A program made the position numbers and the translations under genes. The notes beneath the pieces were generated by a model. It was not told the origin of the DNA. It made no database searches and was given only the letters and a program-made list of their open reading frames with translations. Source: Prochlorococcus sp. AG-355-P07 (GTDB lineage: Bacteria > Cyanobacteriota > Cyanobacteriia > PCC-6307 > Cyanobiaceae). From it: a stretch of 56,892 nt of DNA. The first letter of the stretch is position 1, and every line of letters starts with the position of its first letter. Below are positions 38,114-47,270 of the stretch, piece after piece. The stretch lies in assembly GCA_003280575.1 (NCBI GenBank), contig QCEN01000011.1:1-56892 (forward strand), written 5' to 3'.

Positions 38114-38266
38114 ATGGAAACAACTAATTTTGGATTCGTAGCTAGTCTATTATTTGTAGGGGTGCCAACAATATTCCTCATAGGCTTATTTATTTCTACT
38201 CAAGATGGCGAAAAATCAAGCTTCTATTCAGATTCTAGTAAAGGTAGGCTTGGCCCAAAACGCTAA
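38114..38266 (+). CDS. psbM: Photosystem II protein M (with C-terminal extension)
   Basis: PsbM is 50 residues here. The membrane helix is FGFVASLLFVGVPTIFLIGL (near 6-25), with the family start METTNFGF; canonical PsbM is about 33-36 residues. The extra C-terminal stretch FYSDSSKGRLGPKR is basic and cytoplasmic-side. PsbM sits at the photosystem II dimer interface. The ATG is at 38114. It lies alone, ten bases upstream of prmC, and may be co-transcribed with it. Confidence 0.93.
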   Translation: METTNFGFVASLLFVGVPTIFLIGLFISTQDGEKSSFYSDSSKGRLGPKR

Positions 38267-38276
38267 ACTTTCATAA

Positions 38277-39146
38277 ATGCTCAGCATTTCTGTAAAAGAG
38301 TTTTTATATTGGAAAAAAAAACAATTATCTAAAGGTGGAGATCATCGATCTTTTGCAGTTTTATTAAACTGTATTGGCGGTATCTCTAATAGTGAGCTAA
38401 ATTTATTGAGGATAAATCCTGAAAGAAAATTATATTTAAAAAAAAATTTAGAACAATTAGAATTTATTTGGGATAATCATTTATTAAATTCCTCGCCTAT
38501 TCAATACCTTTGTGGGGTCTCATTTTGGAGGGATTTGAAACTTAAAGTCACGGATAAAGTGCTTATTCCCAGACCGGAGACAGAACTAATAATTGATATT
38601 GTTTTTAAAATTTTTGGAAAGCAATCACAAAAATTAATTTTTGCTGAATTAGGAACTGGATCAGGAGCTATTAGTATTGCTTTGGCATTGGCTTATCCAT
38701 TGTGGGACGGAATAGCAACTGATATTGATCAAAATGCACTAGATATAGCAACTGAAAATTATCTAAATTGTTGTAAGGAAACAAATCTCAAATTTTATTG
38801 TGGACATTGGTGGACCCCTTTTGAGAGTTTAAAAGGAAAAATAGATCTCGTTATTTCAAACCCGCCTTATATACCTAAAGATACTTATGAAAAATTGCCT
38901 AAAGAAGTTAAAAATTTCGAGCCAAAAATCGCACTCTTAGGAGGGGAAGATGGCTTAAAGCATATTAGGGAAATAATTCAAAAAGCACCATTATTCTTAA
39001 AAGAAAAAGGATGGCTTATTATAGAGAACCATTTTGATCAAGGCGAAAAAGTAAAACAACTATTTATCAAAAGTAAATTTAATTCAGTAGAAATTGTGAA
39101 TGATCTTTCTGGTGTTGGTAGGTTTACCATTGGAAGATATAAATAA
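38277..39146 (+). CDS. prmC: Release factor glutamine methyltransferase
   Basis: This 289-residue enzyme methylates the glutamine of the GGQ motif in peptide release factors. It has the family N-terminal helical domain, the SAM-binding FAELGTGSGAISIALAL near 121-137, and the catalytic VISNPPYIPKD near 196-206 (NPPY). The stretch VLIPRPETELI near 97 is another PrmC-specific motif. It starts at ATG 38277, ten bases after psbM. The tsaC gene follows 20 bases on; this prmC-tsaC pairing is common in bacteria. Confidence 0.92.
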   Translation: MLSISVKEFLYWKKKQLSKGGDHRSFAVLLNCIGGISNSELNLLRINPERKLYLKKNLEQLEFIWDNHLLNSSPIQYLCGVSFWRDLKLKVTDKVLIPRPETELIIDIVFKIFGKQSQKLIFAELGTGSGAISIALALAYPLWDGIATDIDQNALDIATENYLNCCKETNLKFYCGHWWTPFESLKGKIDLVISNPPYIPKDTYEKLPKEVKNFEPKIALLGGEDGLKHIREIIQKAPLFLKEKGWLIIENHFDQGEKVKQLFIKSKFNSVEIVNDLSGVGRFTIGRYK

Positions 39147-39166
39147 ATTATTGGTTAATAATCTAA

Positions 39167-39748
39167 ATGAATTTAATAAACTGCAAATCAGCTTTGAAGA
39201 CGCTAGGAAATGGTCTGCCTATAATTTTTCCCACAGACACATTACCAGCAATTGGATGCTTGCCAAAATTTTCAAAAATTATTTATGAATTTAAAAAAAG
39301 AGATAGAAATAAACCTCTAATCCTTATGGGAGCAAAATATAAACAACTAATCGATTATGTTCACGAATCAGCAAGAGAAGATTTTGAAAAAATAGCGTCA
39401 AAATATTGGCCTGGAGCTCTGACTATGGTTCTTCCTGCTTCAGAATGGCAGAATGAATTTCTCACAAGCAAAGATCATACTCTTGGCTTAAGAATCCCAA
39501 ATTCATCTATTGCTCAATCTCTTATGCAAGAAACAGGACCATTGCTAACTTCAAGTGCAAATATTTCAGGCTTTACAGGATCAATTACAGCTGAAGGTAT
39601 TGCTTTAGATTTCCCTTCTCTAGAGATTCTGGGGCCAATTCCATGGGAAAAAAGTAGTGGAAAAGCTAGTACTATTATATCTTGGAAGAAGTTTGGCGAT
39701 TGGAGGCTGATTAGAAAAGGCGAAGTATTAGTTAAGGAATTATCTTAA
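39167..39748 (+). CDS. tsaC: Threonylcarbamoyl-AMP synthase (Sua5/YrdC/TsaC)
   Basis: This 193-residue protein makes threonylcarbamoyl-AMP from threonine, bicarbonate and ATP, for the t6A modification next to the anticodon of tRNAs that read ANN codons. Family motifs seen are PTDTLPAIGC near 22-31, FKKRDRNKPLILMG near 42-55, YWPGALTMVLPA near 85, and PLLTSSANISG near 125-135. It lacks the extra Sua5 C-terminal domain, as in TsaC. A tRNA-Thr gene (anticodon UGU, a t6A substrate type) lies just beyond, opposite strand. The stop overlaps the next ATG (TAATG). Confidence 0.9.
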   Translation: MNLINCKSALKTLGNGLPIIFPTDTLPAIGCLPKFSKIIYEFKKRDRNKPLILMGAKYKQLIDYVHESAREDFEKIASKYWPGALTMVLPASEWQNEFLTSKDHTLGLRIPNSSIAQSLMQETGPLLTSSANISGFTGSITAEGIALDFPSLEILGPIPWEKSSGKASTIISWKKFGDWRLIRKGEVLVKELS

Positions 39749-39903
39749 TGTTTTTATTATTATTTTTTGTTTTATTAATTCAATTTTTTACTAATTGGAT
39801 ATTTGAACCCCTTGCATCCTTTTTAGAGTATGTTCTTGAAATAAGAATATTTCCTGTTATTGCTCTATTAGGTTTGATTTTTTTATTTTCTAAAGAAAAA
39901 TAA
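39748..39903 (+). CDS. 51-residue two-helix membrane protein
   Basis: The ATG at 39748 shares its A with the tsaC TAA, a strong sign of coupled translation. The product begins MFLLLFFVLLIQFFTNWIF and ends VIALLGLIFLFSKEK: two hydrophobic stretches joined by a short segment with one acidic patch (EYVLEIR). No family is recognised. The tight junction, a plausible positive-inside tail and its end just before tRNA-Thr support it as a real gene; the function is unknown. Confidence 0.65.
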   Translation: MFLLLFFVLLIQFFTNWIFEPLASFLEYVLEIRIFPVIALLGLIFLFSKEK

Positions 39904-39926
39904 ATAAGGATTAAATATAACCAAAA

Positions 39927-39998
39927 TGCCGGCTAACAGATTTGAACTGATGACCTTCGCTTTACAAAAGCGCTGCTCTACCGCTGAGCTAAGCCGGC
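39927..39998 (-). tRNA. trnT: tRNA-Thr (UGU)
   Basis: The 72-base cloverleaf begins GCCGGCTTAGCTCAGCGG and ends with TTAGCCGGCA. The anticodon loop CTTTTGTAAAG gives anticodon TGT, reading ACA/ACN threonine codons. The T loop is GTTCAAATC. CCA is not encoded. Confidence 0.97.
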
Positions 39999-40064
39999 AA
40001 TCCTACTATCTTACATTTTCGGAGGATCAATTATCAGTTTCTTTAGTTTTTTTTTTATTTATTA

Positions 40065-40397
40065 CTATTTGATATCTTTATCAGTCTTAACAGTTTGATC
40101 AGTTTTTTTAAATTTTATTTCTCCTGAAATAGTTCTTTTGATTGGTAAATTAGCAACAAGTGCAGTCATTCTATCTTCAGTTTCTAAACTTACTGCGACC
40201 TCTTCAAAATCAATCTCAACATATTTAGCAACAACATCAAGAATTTCTTTTCTCATTTTATCTAAAAGATCAGTGGTTAAAGAACTCATATCAACTCTGT
40301 CATGAGCTAATACAAGCTGTAATCTTTCTCTAGCAGTATTAGCACTAGCCGTTTCTCTGCCTAGTAACTTGTTTATAAGATCTCTGAGAGTCATCAT
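40065..40397 (-). CDS. minE: Cell division topological specificity factor MinE
   Basis: MinE is 110 residues from ATG 40397 (109 from the second ATG three bases on). The N-terminus [14 protein letters not shown] is an amphipathic helix that binds membrane, followed by the MinD-binding strand ([12 protein letters not shown] near 22-33), and the C-terminal dimerisation domain ([20 protein letters not shown] near 54-73). The charged tail ([12 protein letters not shown]) is longer than in E. coli. MinE drives MinCD away from midcell. It lies one base after the minD stop and is coupled to it. Confidence 0.96.
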   Translation of the reverse strand: MMTLRDLINKLLGRETASANTARERLQLVLAHDRVDMSSLTTDLLDKMRKEILDVVAKYVEIDFEEVAVSLETEDRMTALVANLPIKRTISGEIKFKKTDQTVKTDKDIK

Positions 40398-40398
40398 T

Positions 40399-41214
40399 TT
40401 AAAAAACCTTTGTTTGCATTAATCTCATAAATTTATCTCTAAAACTTTTACCTTCATTTTTTGGGTCGATAATTGGCACATCTTTTCCTGTAAGTCTTTG
40501 AGAAACATTCAGGTAGCATCTTTTTGCAGGAGATCTACCATCAGTAAGGGTTAGTGGCTCTCCTCTGTTTGTACTTATTATTACTTGTTCATCTTCTAAA
40601 ACAATACCTAATAAAGGTAAAGATAGGATCCCTTGTACATCTTCAATAGATAGCATTTCTTGACTAGCCATCATGTTAGGGCGAACTCTATTGATTACAA
40701 GTTGAATAGGTTTTATATCAGATGTATTAAGAATACCTATTACCCTATCGGCATCTCGTACTGCAGACAATTCTGGGTTAGTCACAACTATAGCTTCTTT
40801 ACAAGCTGCAAGTGCATTTTTAAAACCATCCTCTACTCCTGCAGGGCAATCTACTAAAACAAAATCAAATTTTTCACTTAATAACTCACTAATTTTTTTC
40901 ATATCTTCCGGCTTCATCCAATCAAGCATCCTTGGATCTCCAGCAGGTAGAAGAGCTAGATTAGGTTCCTGTTTATGTCTGACCAATGCTTGATCAAGGC
41001 GACAATTTTTGTCTAAAACATCTTGAGCGGTATATACTATGCGATTTTCTAATCCCAGAAGAAGATCTAAATTTCTTAAGCCAAAATCAGCATCTAGTAC
41101 AGCAGTGGTTGCTCCGCTGTTGGCAAGTGCTATGCCTAGGTTTGCGGTTAAAGTTGTTTTACCAACTCCACCTTTTCCTGAACAAATTAATATTGTGCGA
41201 GTATTTTCCGCCAC
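40399..41214 (-). CDS. minD: Septum site-determining ATPase MinD
   Basis: MinD is 271 residues with the deviant Walker [18 protein letters not shown] (near 11-27, signature lysine 14), the [18 protein letters not shown] switch near 41-58, [11 protein letters not shown] near 123, and the C-terminal membrane-targeting helix ([14 protein letters not shown]). The start is GTG at 41214. An exact 13-bp inverted repeat spans the 113-base minC-minD spacer, its near arm ending one base before this GTG, so in mRNA the start region could be paired. MinD recruits MinC and is displaced by MinE. Confidence 0.97.
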   Translation of the reverse strand: MAENTRTILICSGKGGVGKTTLTANLGIALANSGATTAVLDADFGLRNLDLLLGLENRIVYTAQDVLDKNCRLDQALVRHKQEPNLALLPAGDPRMLDWMKPEDMKKISELLSEKFDFVLVDCPAGVEDGFKNALAACKEAIVVTNPELSAVRDADRVIGILNTSDIKPIQLVINRVRPNMMASQEMLSIEDVQGILSLPLLGIVLEDEQVIISTNRGEPLTLTDGRSPAKRCYLNVSQRLTGKDVPIIDPKNEGKSFRDKFMRLMQTKVF

Positions 41215-41215
41215 G

Positions 41216-41293
41216 AAATTTAAGAATTTTTCAAATAATAAGGCTACCTTTAAGAAAGTTAAATATTTTAAAGATTAAGTAATTCTTAAATTT
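41216..41293 (-). promoter_or_regulatory. Exact 13-bp inverted repeat flanking the minC-minD spacer
   Basis: AAATTTAAGAATT at 41216-41228 is the exact reverse complement of AATTCTTAAATTT at 41281-41293, with 52 bases between. In the leftward transcript the second arm ends one base before the minD GTG, so the stem would hold the bases just before the start. By rough estimate such arms should rarely occur by chance in this spacer, even AT-rich. It could tune MinD level relative to MinC; the function is inferred. Confidence 0.45.
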
Positions 41294-41327
41294 ATCAAGT
41301 TTTAATTAATTTATTTCAAATGATTGA

Positions 41328-41990
41328 TTAATTTTTAGTTTCTATTAAGAGAGGTTTGATAATTATTGTTTGTTTATCTATTAGGGCAATTTCAGGGTAA
41401 TGATTTTGGGGCTTGTCCTTTGGTCCAATGGCTATTACATCAGCAATTCTTAACTGTAAAGGGTTTAAATAAAGTGATGCTATGGAGGCATTATTATTTC
41501 CAGTGTTACCTGCGAAAGCAATCCCTAAAAGTTTGCCCCAAACGTAAATATTTTTCTTAGCGGAAACTATAGCTCCCGGATTAACGTCTCCAATAATGCA
41601 TAGGTTTCCGTTTGAAGATATTCTGTCGCCTGATCTAACTGTTCCTTTATGAAGAATATCGTCACTCTCTTTTAGATTGAATAAGAGTAACTTATTTTTA
41701 ACCTCTTGCTCTTTAAGAAAGGTTGAATTTATCTTTAAAGACTTCCCCGCTATAATTGTATTTCTTTCATTTGAGTAAATGCATAGAGAAAAAATATTAA
41801 GATTGTCCAAATGATTTTTTAATTTTGATAATTCATGAATACTTATTGACTCATTTATTGATAAAATTTTTGCTTCCACAGGTCCCTTTATAGAAAAATT
41901 TTTTCTATAATTTTCATGGATATTATCCAAATCTTCCCAAGAAAAAATTTCAAAATAGTTACTTTTAGTATTATTTAAAATAATGTTCAT
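41328..41990 (-). CDS. minC: Septum site-determining protein MinC
   Basis: MinC is 220 residues. The C-terminal beta-helix (about 110-205) is well conserved: GTVRSGDRISSNGNLCIIGD near 116-135, NPGAIVSAKKNIYVWGKLLG near 137-156, and AFAGNTGNNNASIASLYLNP near 159-178. The N-terminal FtsZ-inhibiting half is divergent and short. MinC blocks Z-ring assembly away from midcell. The gene lies 17 bases downstream of the HD-domain gene on the same strand. Its weak N-terminal conservation is the only uncertainty. Confidence 0.88.
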   Translation of the reverse strand: MNIILNNTKSNYFEIFSWEDLDNIHENYRKNFSIKGPVEAKILSINESISIHELSKLKNHLDNLNIFSLCIYSNERNTIIAGKSLKINSTFLKEQEVKNKLLLFNLKESDDILHKGTVRSGDRISSNGNLCIIGDVNPGAIVSAKKNIYVWGKLLGIAFAGNTGNNNASIASLYLNPLQLRIADVIAIGPKDKPQNHYPEIALIDKQTIIIKPLLIETKN

Positions 41991-42007
41991 TGAACTTAAT
42001 TTAGGAA

Positions 42008-43258
42008 TTATTTTTTTAAAACTGAAATTTGATTTGTAATATCACTTTTGATTAGATTCGGGTAGATTATAAGGGAAGTTTCCCTAGAGTTCATTAAAGT
42101 TTTTATTAATTCTGATCTATTTTCTAATGAGTCTTGATAAGTTCCATCCCATATTTTTAAAGCATTGTTAGATTCGAAACCATTAAATGATCTTTCTCTG
42201 ATACCACAAAATATTTCTGAATCAAAATTGTTCTTTTCACATAATTTTTTTGCAAATGCAAGTATTTTTAGTCTGTCTACTTTATTAAGAAAACTTATGT
42301 CTGATGCCCTTAACAAATCTCTATCAATAAACATTTTGCATAACTTAGAGAGTGGCTCGAAAGATTCATTTTTCCATCTGATTAAATGATAGTAGAAAGT
42401 TATATCATCATTTTTTATGAAATCATCAAAATCGAGATTTTTGGGTGAAAATATCCATTTATGGAGAGATCTATCTATCCAAATTTTTTTTTCAAAATTA
42501 TACTTTACTGTAAATATTATTTTTTCAAGAATCCATGTCGATATTTCGTTTATTCTATGATTATAAATGGTTCTATACATTAAATTTCTTAGTACTAAAA
42601 AATGCTCAACAGCGATAACTCCTTTTGGTTTGATTGCAATATTACCATCAGGTGAAAAAGTAAGACCTGAAATAATTCTTTCTAAATCTACCAAGCCGTA
42701 TTTGGTACCTGTATTGTAACTATCGCGTAAAAGATAATCGAGACGATCACAATCTATTTCACTGCTTATCAACGTTTTTAAAGGGTTTGAAAATAGTTGT
42801 TTTGATTCAAATAATTCACATATTTGTTCCGGTAATTCGTTGTCATACTTTTTTAGTATTGAATTGATTGGAGAATAATTTTTAACTAAATTTTGAGACC
42901 ATTTTTCATGATTATGATCGAATATTGCTTCACTTGTATGACTCAAAGGTCCATGACCTAAATCATGTAGAAGAGCTGCTGCATATAAAACAAATTTATT
43001 TTCATAAAAAGAAGATTTGAGTTCAATTAATCTCTTATATATTTTTCTTGCTATACAAAAAACGCCAATTGAATGGGTAAATCTACTAGATTCTGCTCCA
43101 TGAAATACTAATGATGCTGCCCCTAATTGTTTTATTCTCCTTAATCTTTGAAAAGCTACTGTATCAATTAATTCCATAATCATTAACTCTTCCGGTTTCC
43201 CTGAATCAAATACTATTTCTTTGTGAATTGGGTCATGAAAAACTCTTTTGATACTCAT
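42008..43258 (-). CDS. HD-domain phosphohydrolase
   Basis: This 416-residue protein has the dGTPase-like HD superfamily arrangement: RLRRIKQLGAASLVFHGAES near 37-56, a metal-binding HDLGHGPLSHTSEA near 95-108, and a catalytic EIDCDRLDYLLRDSYNTG near 165-182. Proteins of this type hydrolyse nucleotides or nucleotide second messengers; the true substrate is unknown. The second half (about 250-416) is helical and poorly conserved. It lies between ctpA (43 bases upstream) and minC (17 bases downstream), same strand, so it is probably in the min transcript. Confidence 0.82.
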   Translation of the reverse strand: MSIKRVFHDPIHKEIVFDSGKPEELMIMELIDTVAFQRLRRIKQLGAASLVFHGAESSRFTHSIGVFCIARKIYKRLIELKSSFYENKFVLYAAALLHDLGHGPLSHTSEAIFDHNHEKWSQNLVKNYSPINSILKKYDNELPEQICELFESKQLFSNPLKTLISSEIDCDRLDYLLRDSYNTGTKYGLVDLERIISGLTFSPDGNIAIKPKGVIAVEHFLVLRNLMYRTIYNHRINEISTWILEKIIFTVKYNFEKKIWIDRSLHKWIFSPKNLDFDDFIKNDDITFYYHLIRWKNESFEPLSKLCKMFIDRDLLRASDISFLNKVDRLKILAFAKKLCEKNNFDSEIFCGIRERSFNGFESNNALKIWDGTYQDSLENRSELIKTLMNSRETSLIIYPNLIKSDITNQISVLKK

Positions 43259-43301
43259 AGTATTTTTAAATTTTCATTCATTAAATTTTGCTGCTTCAGG
43301 G

Positions 43302-44585
43302 TTATATTTCTTCATTGCTTATTTCAGGAGTTTGGATTGAAACTTCTTCTTTTTCTAGAAATGAATCTAGAAATAATTCTGCATTTCTCACCCACTTATC
43401 TTCAGCACTTCCGTATTCACTAGCTTCAGGAAGATCTAATAATTTATCCGGTGTAATACCTTGACCTTGAATATTATTACCTTTAGGAGTTAAATAACTA
43501 GCAACTGTGATTGCTACCCCACTATTTTCTCCCAAACTTTTTAGGGATTGAATTAAGCCTTTCCCATAGGTTTGATCACCCATGAGAATTGATCTGCCGT
43601 TATCCTGTAAAGATCCAGCAAGTATTTCACTAGCGCTAGCTGTCCCTTTGTTTACCAAAGTTACCATTGGGCCATCATAAGATGTCTCTTTTTGAGACGT
43701 AATTGCATCTTTTATTCCATTTCTATTTTTCGTTTCAACTATTGGTTTCTCACTTAATAAAGAGTCTGCTACCGCGATACCTGAGCTTACTAGTCCGCCC
43801 GAATTATTTCTTAGATCCAAGATTAGTCCCTCAACCTCTTTTTCTTTTAATTCCTGAAGAGCTTCTTCAACCTTTTTGGGTACGCTTTCGCTAAATTGAG
43901 TTATCCTCAAATATCCTATTGTGTGAGAATCTTCTCTTAATCTTTTTGTCCTCACTGGTCTCAGGTCAACTGATCTTCTTTCTAAATCTACCTCCTTAAT
44001 TTCTCCTGATTCAGAAGATATTTCAACTAAAACTTTGGTTCCTGATTCACCTCTTAACTTAGATGCAGTATTTGCAAGGCCTAATTCTTCTGATGAAATT
44101 CCGTCTACTTTCTCTATAAAGTCCCCACTAACTATCCCAGCTTCTTCTGCTGGTGAGCCGCCAAGAGTAGAGACAACTTTAACTTTATTGCTATCATCAT
44201 CCTCTCCTAATTGAAGTCCAACTCCATTAATTTCGCTACCAAAATTACTTGATTTAAGGAGTTCATAATCTTTTGGGCGTAAAATTCTTGTGTAAGGATC
44301 CTCTAAAGGTCTCAACATGTTTTCAATTGCGAAATAAGCCTCTTCACTTGTTTCAATTTGTTTCTGTAATGTTTTTTGTCTGATTCTCTTCCAATTTATT
44401 TCATCAAACTTTTCTGGGTCATAAAAACCTTCATTCACCAAGGTCCAAGCGTCAAGGACTAATTGCTTGCTATCACTGAGAGCATGTACTCTTTCAGTTA
44501 ATAAAAAATTGGTAGAAAAAACAATGATCACTAATACAGTGAGTATTGTTTTGAATGTTAAAAATTTGTTAAAAGATGAATTCAT
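43302..44585 (-). CDS. ctpA: Carboxyl-terminal processing protease CtpA
   Basis: CtpA is 427 residues from the ATG at 44585; a TTG seven codons upstream is in frame but less likely. A signal peptide (about 6-30) directs it to the lumen. A PDZ domain lies near 115-195 (GVGLQLGE and SPAEEAGIVSGDFIEKVDG). The catalytic pair is serine near 317 in GTASASEI and lysine near 342 in QTYGKGLIQ, as in Tsp/D1 processing proteases. CtpA trims the C-terminus of the D1 precursor so that the manganese cluster can form. It is divergent from petB and upstream of the HD and min genes. Confidence 0.92.
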   Translation of the reverse strand: MNSSFNKFLTFKTILTVLVIIVFSTNFLLTERVHALSDSKQLVLDAWTLVNEGFYDPEKFDEINWKRIRQKTLQKQIETSEEAYFAIENMLRPLEDPYTRILRPKDYELLKSSNFGSEINGVGLQLGEDDDSNKVKVVSTLGGSPAEEAGIVSGDFIEKVDGISSEELGLANTASKLRGESGTKVLVEISSESGEIKEVDLERRSVDLRPVRTKRLREDSHTIGYLRITQFSESVPKKVEEALQELKEKEVEGLILDLRNNSGGLVSSGIAVADSLLSEKPIVETKNRNGIKDAITSQKETSYDGPMVTLVNKGTASASEILAGSLQDNGRSILMGDQTYGKGLIQSLKSLGENSGVAITVASYLTPKGNNIQGQGITPDKLLDLPEASEYGSAEDKWVRNAELFLDSFLEKEEVSIQTPEISNEEI

Positions 44586-44656
44586 TGGGTTAAGTCTTAA
44601 CACCAAGTATAAGAATTTTAAGTAAGCTCTTTATATCAAAGCTAATTTTTTTTTGG

Positions 44657-45313
44657 ATGGCGAATTCTTCATCCGTTTATGACTGGTTTCAAGAAAGACT
44701 TGAAATCCAAGACATAACTGACGACGTAACTTCCAAGTACGTACCCCCTCACGTAAATATTTTTTATTGTTTAGGAGGCATAACACTAGTATGCTTCCTT
44801 ATACAATTTGCAACAGGTTTTGCAATGACTTTTTACTATAAGCCAACAGTTACACAAGCTTATAGTTCAGTTAGTTACTTAATGACAGACGTAAGTTTTG
44901 GATGGTTAATCCGATCAGTTCATAGATGGAGTGCATCTATGATGGTTTTAATGTTAATCCTCCACGTTTTTAGAGTTTATCTCACCGGTGGTTTCAAAAG
45001 GCCAAGAGAACTTACTTGGGTTACAGGTGTTGTAATGGCAGTCATAACAGTTGCTTTTGGCGTAACAGGATATTCTTTGCCTTGGGATCAAGTAGGTTAC
45101 TGGGCAGTTAAGATAGTTTCAGGGGTACCAGCAGCGATACCAGTAATTGGTGATTTTATGGTTGAACTACTTAGAGGAGGAGAAAGTGTTGGACAATCTA
45201 CTCTTACTAGATTTTATAGTCTCCATACTTTTGTTTTGCCTTGGTCCTTGGCAGTATTCATGTTGATGCATTTTCTAATGATTCGTAAACAAGGTATTTC
45301 AGGTCCTTTATAA
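44657..45313 (+). CDS. petB: Cytochrome b6
   Basis: Cytochrome b6 is 218 residues, with four membrane helices and the haem-ligand histidines in [22 protein letters not shown] (near 86 and 100; key residues only) and in [11 protein letters not shown] and [11 protein letters not shown] (near 187 and 202). The N-terminal cysteine at residue 35 (FYCLGGIT) that binds haem ci is present. It forms the quinol-oxidising core of the b6f complex with PetD, which follows 32 bases downstream. The ATG start at 44657 is 50-70 bases from divergent ctpA. Confidence 0.98.
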
Positions 45314-45345
45314 ACTCCTATACTTTTATTATCTTCTTGATCCAA

Positions 45346-45828
45346 ATGTCTACGTTAAAGAAACCAGATTTATCTGATCCGAAATTAAGAGCAAAATTGG
45401 CCAAAGGTATGGGTCATAACTATTATGGAGAACCAGCTTGGCCAAATGACTTACTATACATTTTCCCAGTAGTGATTTTAGGTACTATTGCTTGCGTCGT
45501 TGGATTAGCAGTTCTTGACCCTGCAATGTTGGGAGATAAAGCAAACCCATTTGCCACACCTTTAGAAATCCTTCCTGAATGGTACCTTTATCCTGTGTTT
45601 CAAATACTTAGGGTTGTCCCTAATAAACTTTTGGGTATAGCACTTCAAACATTAATTCCTTTAGGATTGATGATTTTACCCTTCATTGAAAACGTTAATA
45701 AATTCTCTAATCCCTTTAGAAGACCAATAGCGATGTCAGTTTTCTTGTTCGGTACTTTTCTAACAATTTATCTGGGCATTGGTGCTTGCTTACCAATTGA
45801 TAAATCCCTAACGCTTGGTTTATTTTAG
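45346..45828 (+). CDS. petD: Cytochrome b6f subunit IV
   Basis: PetD is 160 residues from the ATG at 45346; an in-frame TTG three codons upstream is not the expected start. Three membrane helices and the [13 protein letters not shown] motif near 78-90 (the PEWY quinol-site signature) are seen. It pairs with cytochrome b6 in the b6f complex. It converges on the invertase gene with only two bases between stops. Confidence 0.98.
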
Positions 45829-45830
45829 AT

Positions 45831-47270
45831 TTAAATTGTGAACATATCTAAGTCATTGCTTTCTTGTCTTAGAAAATGGTGCATTAATAAGAAACCAACA
45901 ATCGTCCATGTTTGATAAGTTCTTGATTGTTGCCCTACCCAAGTACCCGTAGGCCCATCAAAATATTCTGCCCATTCTTGCTTAGGTAATTGATTTAATT
46001 GACACCAATAAGATTCCTCTACTAAAGATTTCATTTCTTCCATAAGAATTACATCATCTGAAGGAAATTGCTTTTGATGTAGAAGAACAGCTGTACCAAA
46101 AAACCAAAGTAAACTAGGCCAATGTCCACCATTGTGGTAACTCCAAGGCCAATTCTTTGGATCAGAACCAGTTTTGTTTTGCCATTCTTCAACATCCATA
46201 TGAGGATGACAAATTCTCATAGGCATTTGAGCCATTAAATGCTGCCTATTGTGTAAGATTAATCTAAATAAAGCTCTTTGTTCTGCAGGAGGAAGTACCC
46301 CAAACACACAAGCTAAAGAATTTCCTAAACTGTAAAATCTAAAGTCAGGCCTTCCTGTTCTAATATTTCCTATCAAATACCCACCTCTGTTCTCTAACCA
46401 ATCTTGAAGCCATGAGGGCACTACTTGAGGTTGGACATTAAATTCATTGAAGTGTTGATCATCTCCATACTGTTCAGTCGGCCTTCTTCTTAAGGTTTGC
46501 ATTGTTTGGCTTGTAACCCAATAATGTTTTAAGAGAAAACTTCCTAAATCTTTCACCCATTGATTTGTGAGAATTAGTCTCTGATCTAATAGTCTACTTA
46601 CATGATCTGCCCGACTTAATTCCATTAAGTTTATGCAGCTTTTTAAACATCCATGCAGTAAAACTTCAACTTCTAAAGGTGCTCCCCATACATCCATAGG
46701 TCTATCAATCATAAAGGCACAATCTGGAACAAAAAGTACGGGAGTACCCTCAAATGTTGGATGAAGAACTAGGTCTAATAAAAGTTGAATACCTCTTTGA
46801 ACGCTTTGACTTTTTCCGAAGGCATAATCACCGCTTTTATTGACATAATACCAACATAAAATTGGCCACCATAAACTTGCATCAGCTGAAGTAATCCTGC
46901 CAATTGATCTTTGACCATAGTCTCCTATGAGCTTTCCATTTTCTTCAACGAAACTAGTAGGAAACACTCCACGAGTTTGATAACTAGTGCTTTGTAACTC
47001 AAGACAAACACTTAGGAATCTTTTGACAATTTCATACCGTTTTTGGGTAATGAGGTAAATCATTACTGGAACATTGTCTCTTAAAAATATTTCTCCATAA
47101 TTTAACTTTTTATCCTTTGTTGGGTGTTCTAATGCAGCAACACTCCCTACTAGCTCTCCAGATATTTCAACAAGAGTCTTTTCGAAGTGTTTTTTTGCAT
47201 TTGTTACAATTTTCTCCTCATCTGAACTTGGTCGTACTCTTAAATTTTTTTGACTAAATCTTTCTGCCAT
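45831..47270 (-). CDS. Neutral/alkaline invertase (glycoside hydrolase family 100)
   Basis: This 479-residue protein matches the cyanobacterial and plant neutral/alkaline invertases, which split sucrose into glucose and fructose in the cytoplasm. Family segments include GEIFLRDNVPVMIYLI near 59-74, DFGQRSIGRITSADASLWWP-type residues near 129-148 (here DYGQRSIGRITSADASLWW), and PWSYHNGGHWPSLLWFFGTA near 368-387. The catalytic acids lie in these blocks in studied members. Sucrose is a minor compatible solute in Prochlorococcus. The ATG start at 47270 faces the long rRNA leader region. Confidence 0.9.
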   Translation of the reverse strand: MAERFSQKNLRVRPSSDEEKIVTNAKKHFEKTLVEISGELVGSVAALEHPTKDKKLNYGEIFLRDNVPVMIYLITQKRYEIVKRFLSVCLELQSTSYQTRGVFPTSFVEENGKLIGDYGQRSIGRITSADASLWWPILCWYYVNKSGDYAFGKSQSVQRGIQLLLDLVLHPTFEGTPVLFVPDCAFMIDRPMDVWGAPLEVEVLLHGCLKSCINLMELSRADHVSRLLDQRLILTNQWVKDLGSFLLKHYWVTSQTMQTLRRRPTEQYGDDQHFNEFNVQPQVVPSWLQDWLENRGGYLIGNIRTGRPDFRFYSLGNSLACVFGVLPPAEQRALFRLILHNRQHLMAQMPMRICHPHMDVEEWQNKTGSDPKNWPWSYHNGGHWPSLLWFFGTAVLLHQKQFPSDDVILMEEMKSLVEESYWCQLNQLPKQEWAEYFDGPTGTWVGQQSRTYQTWTIVGFLLMHHFLRQESNDLDMFTI

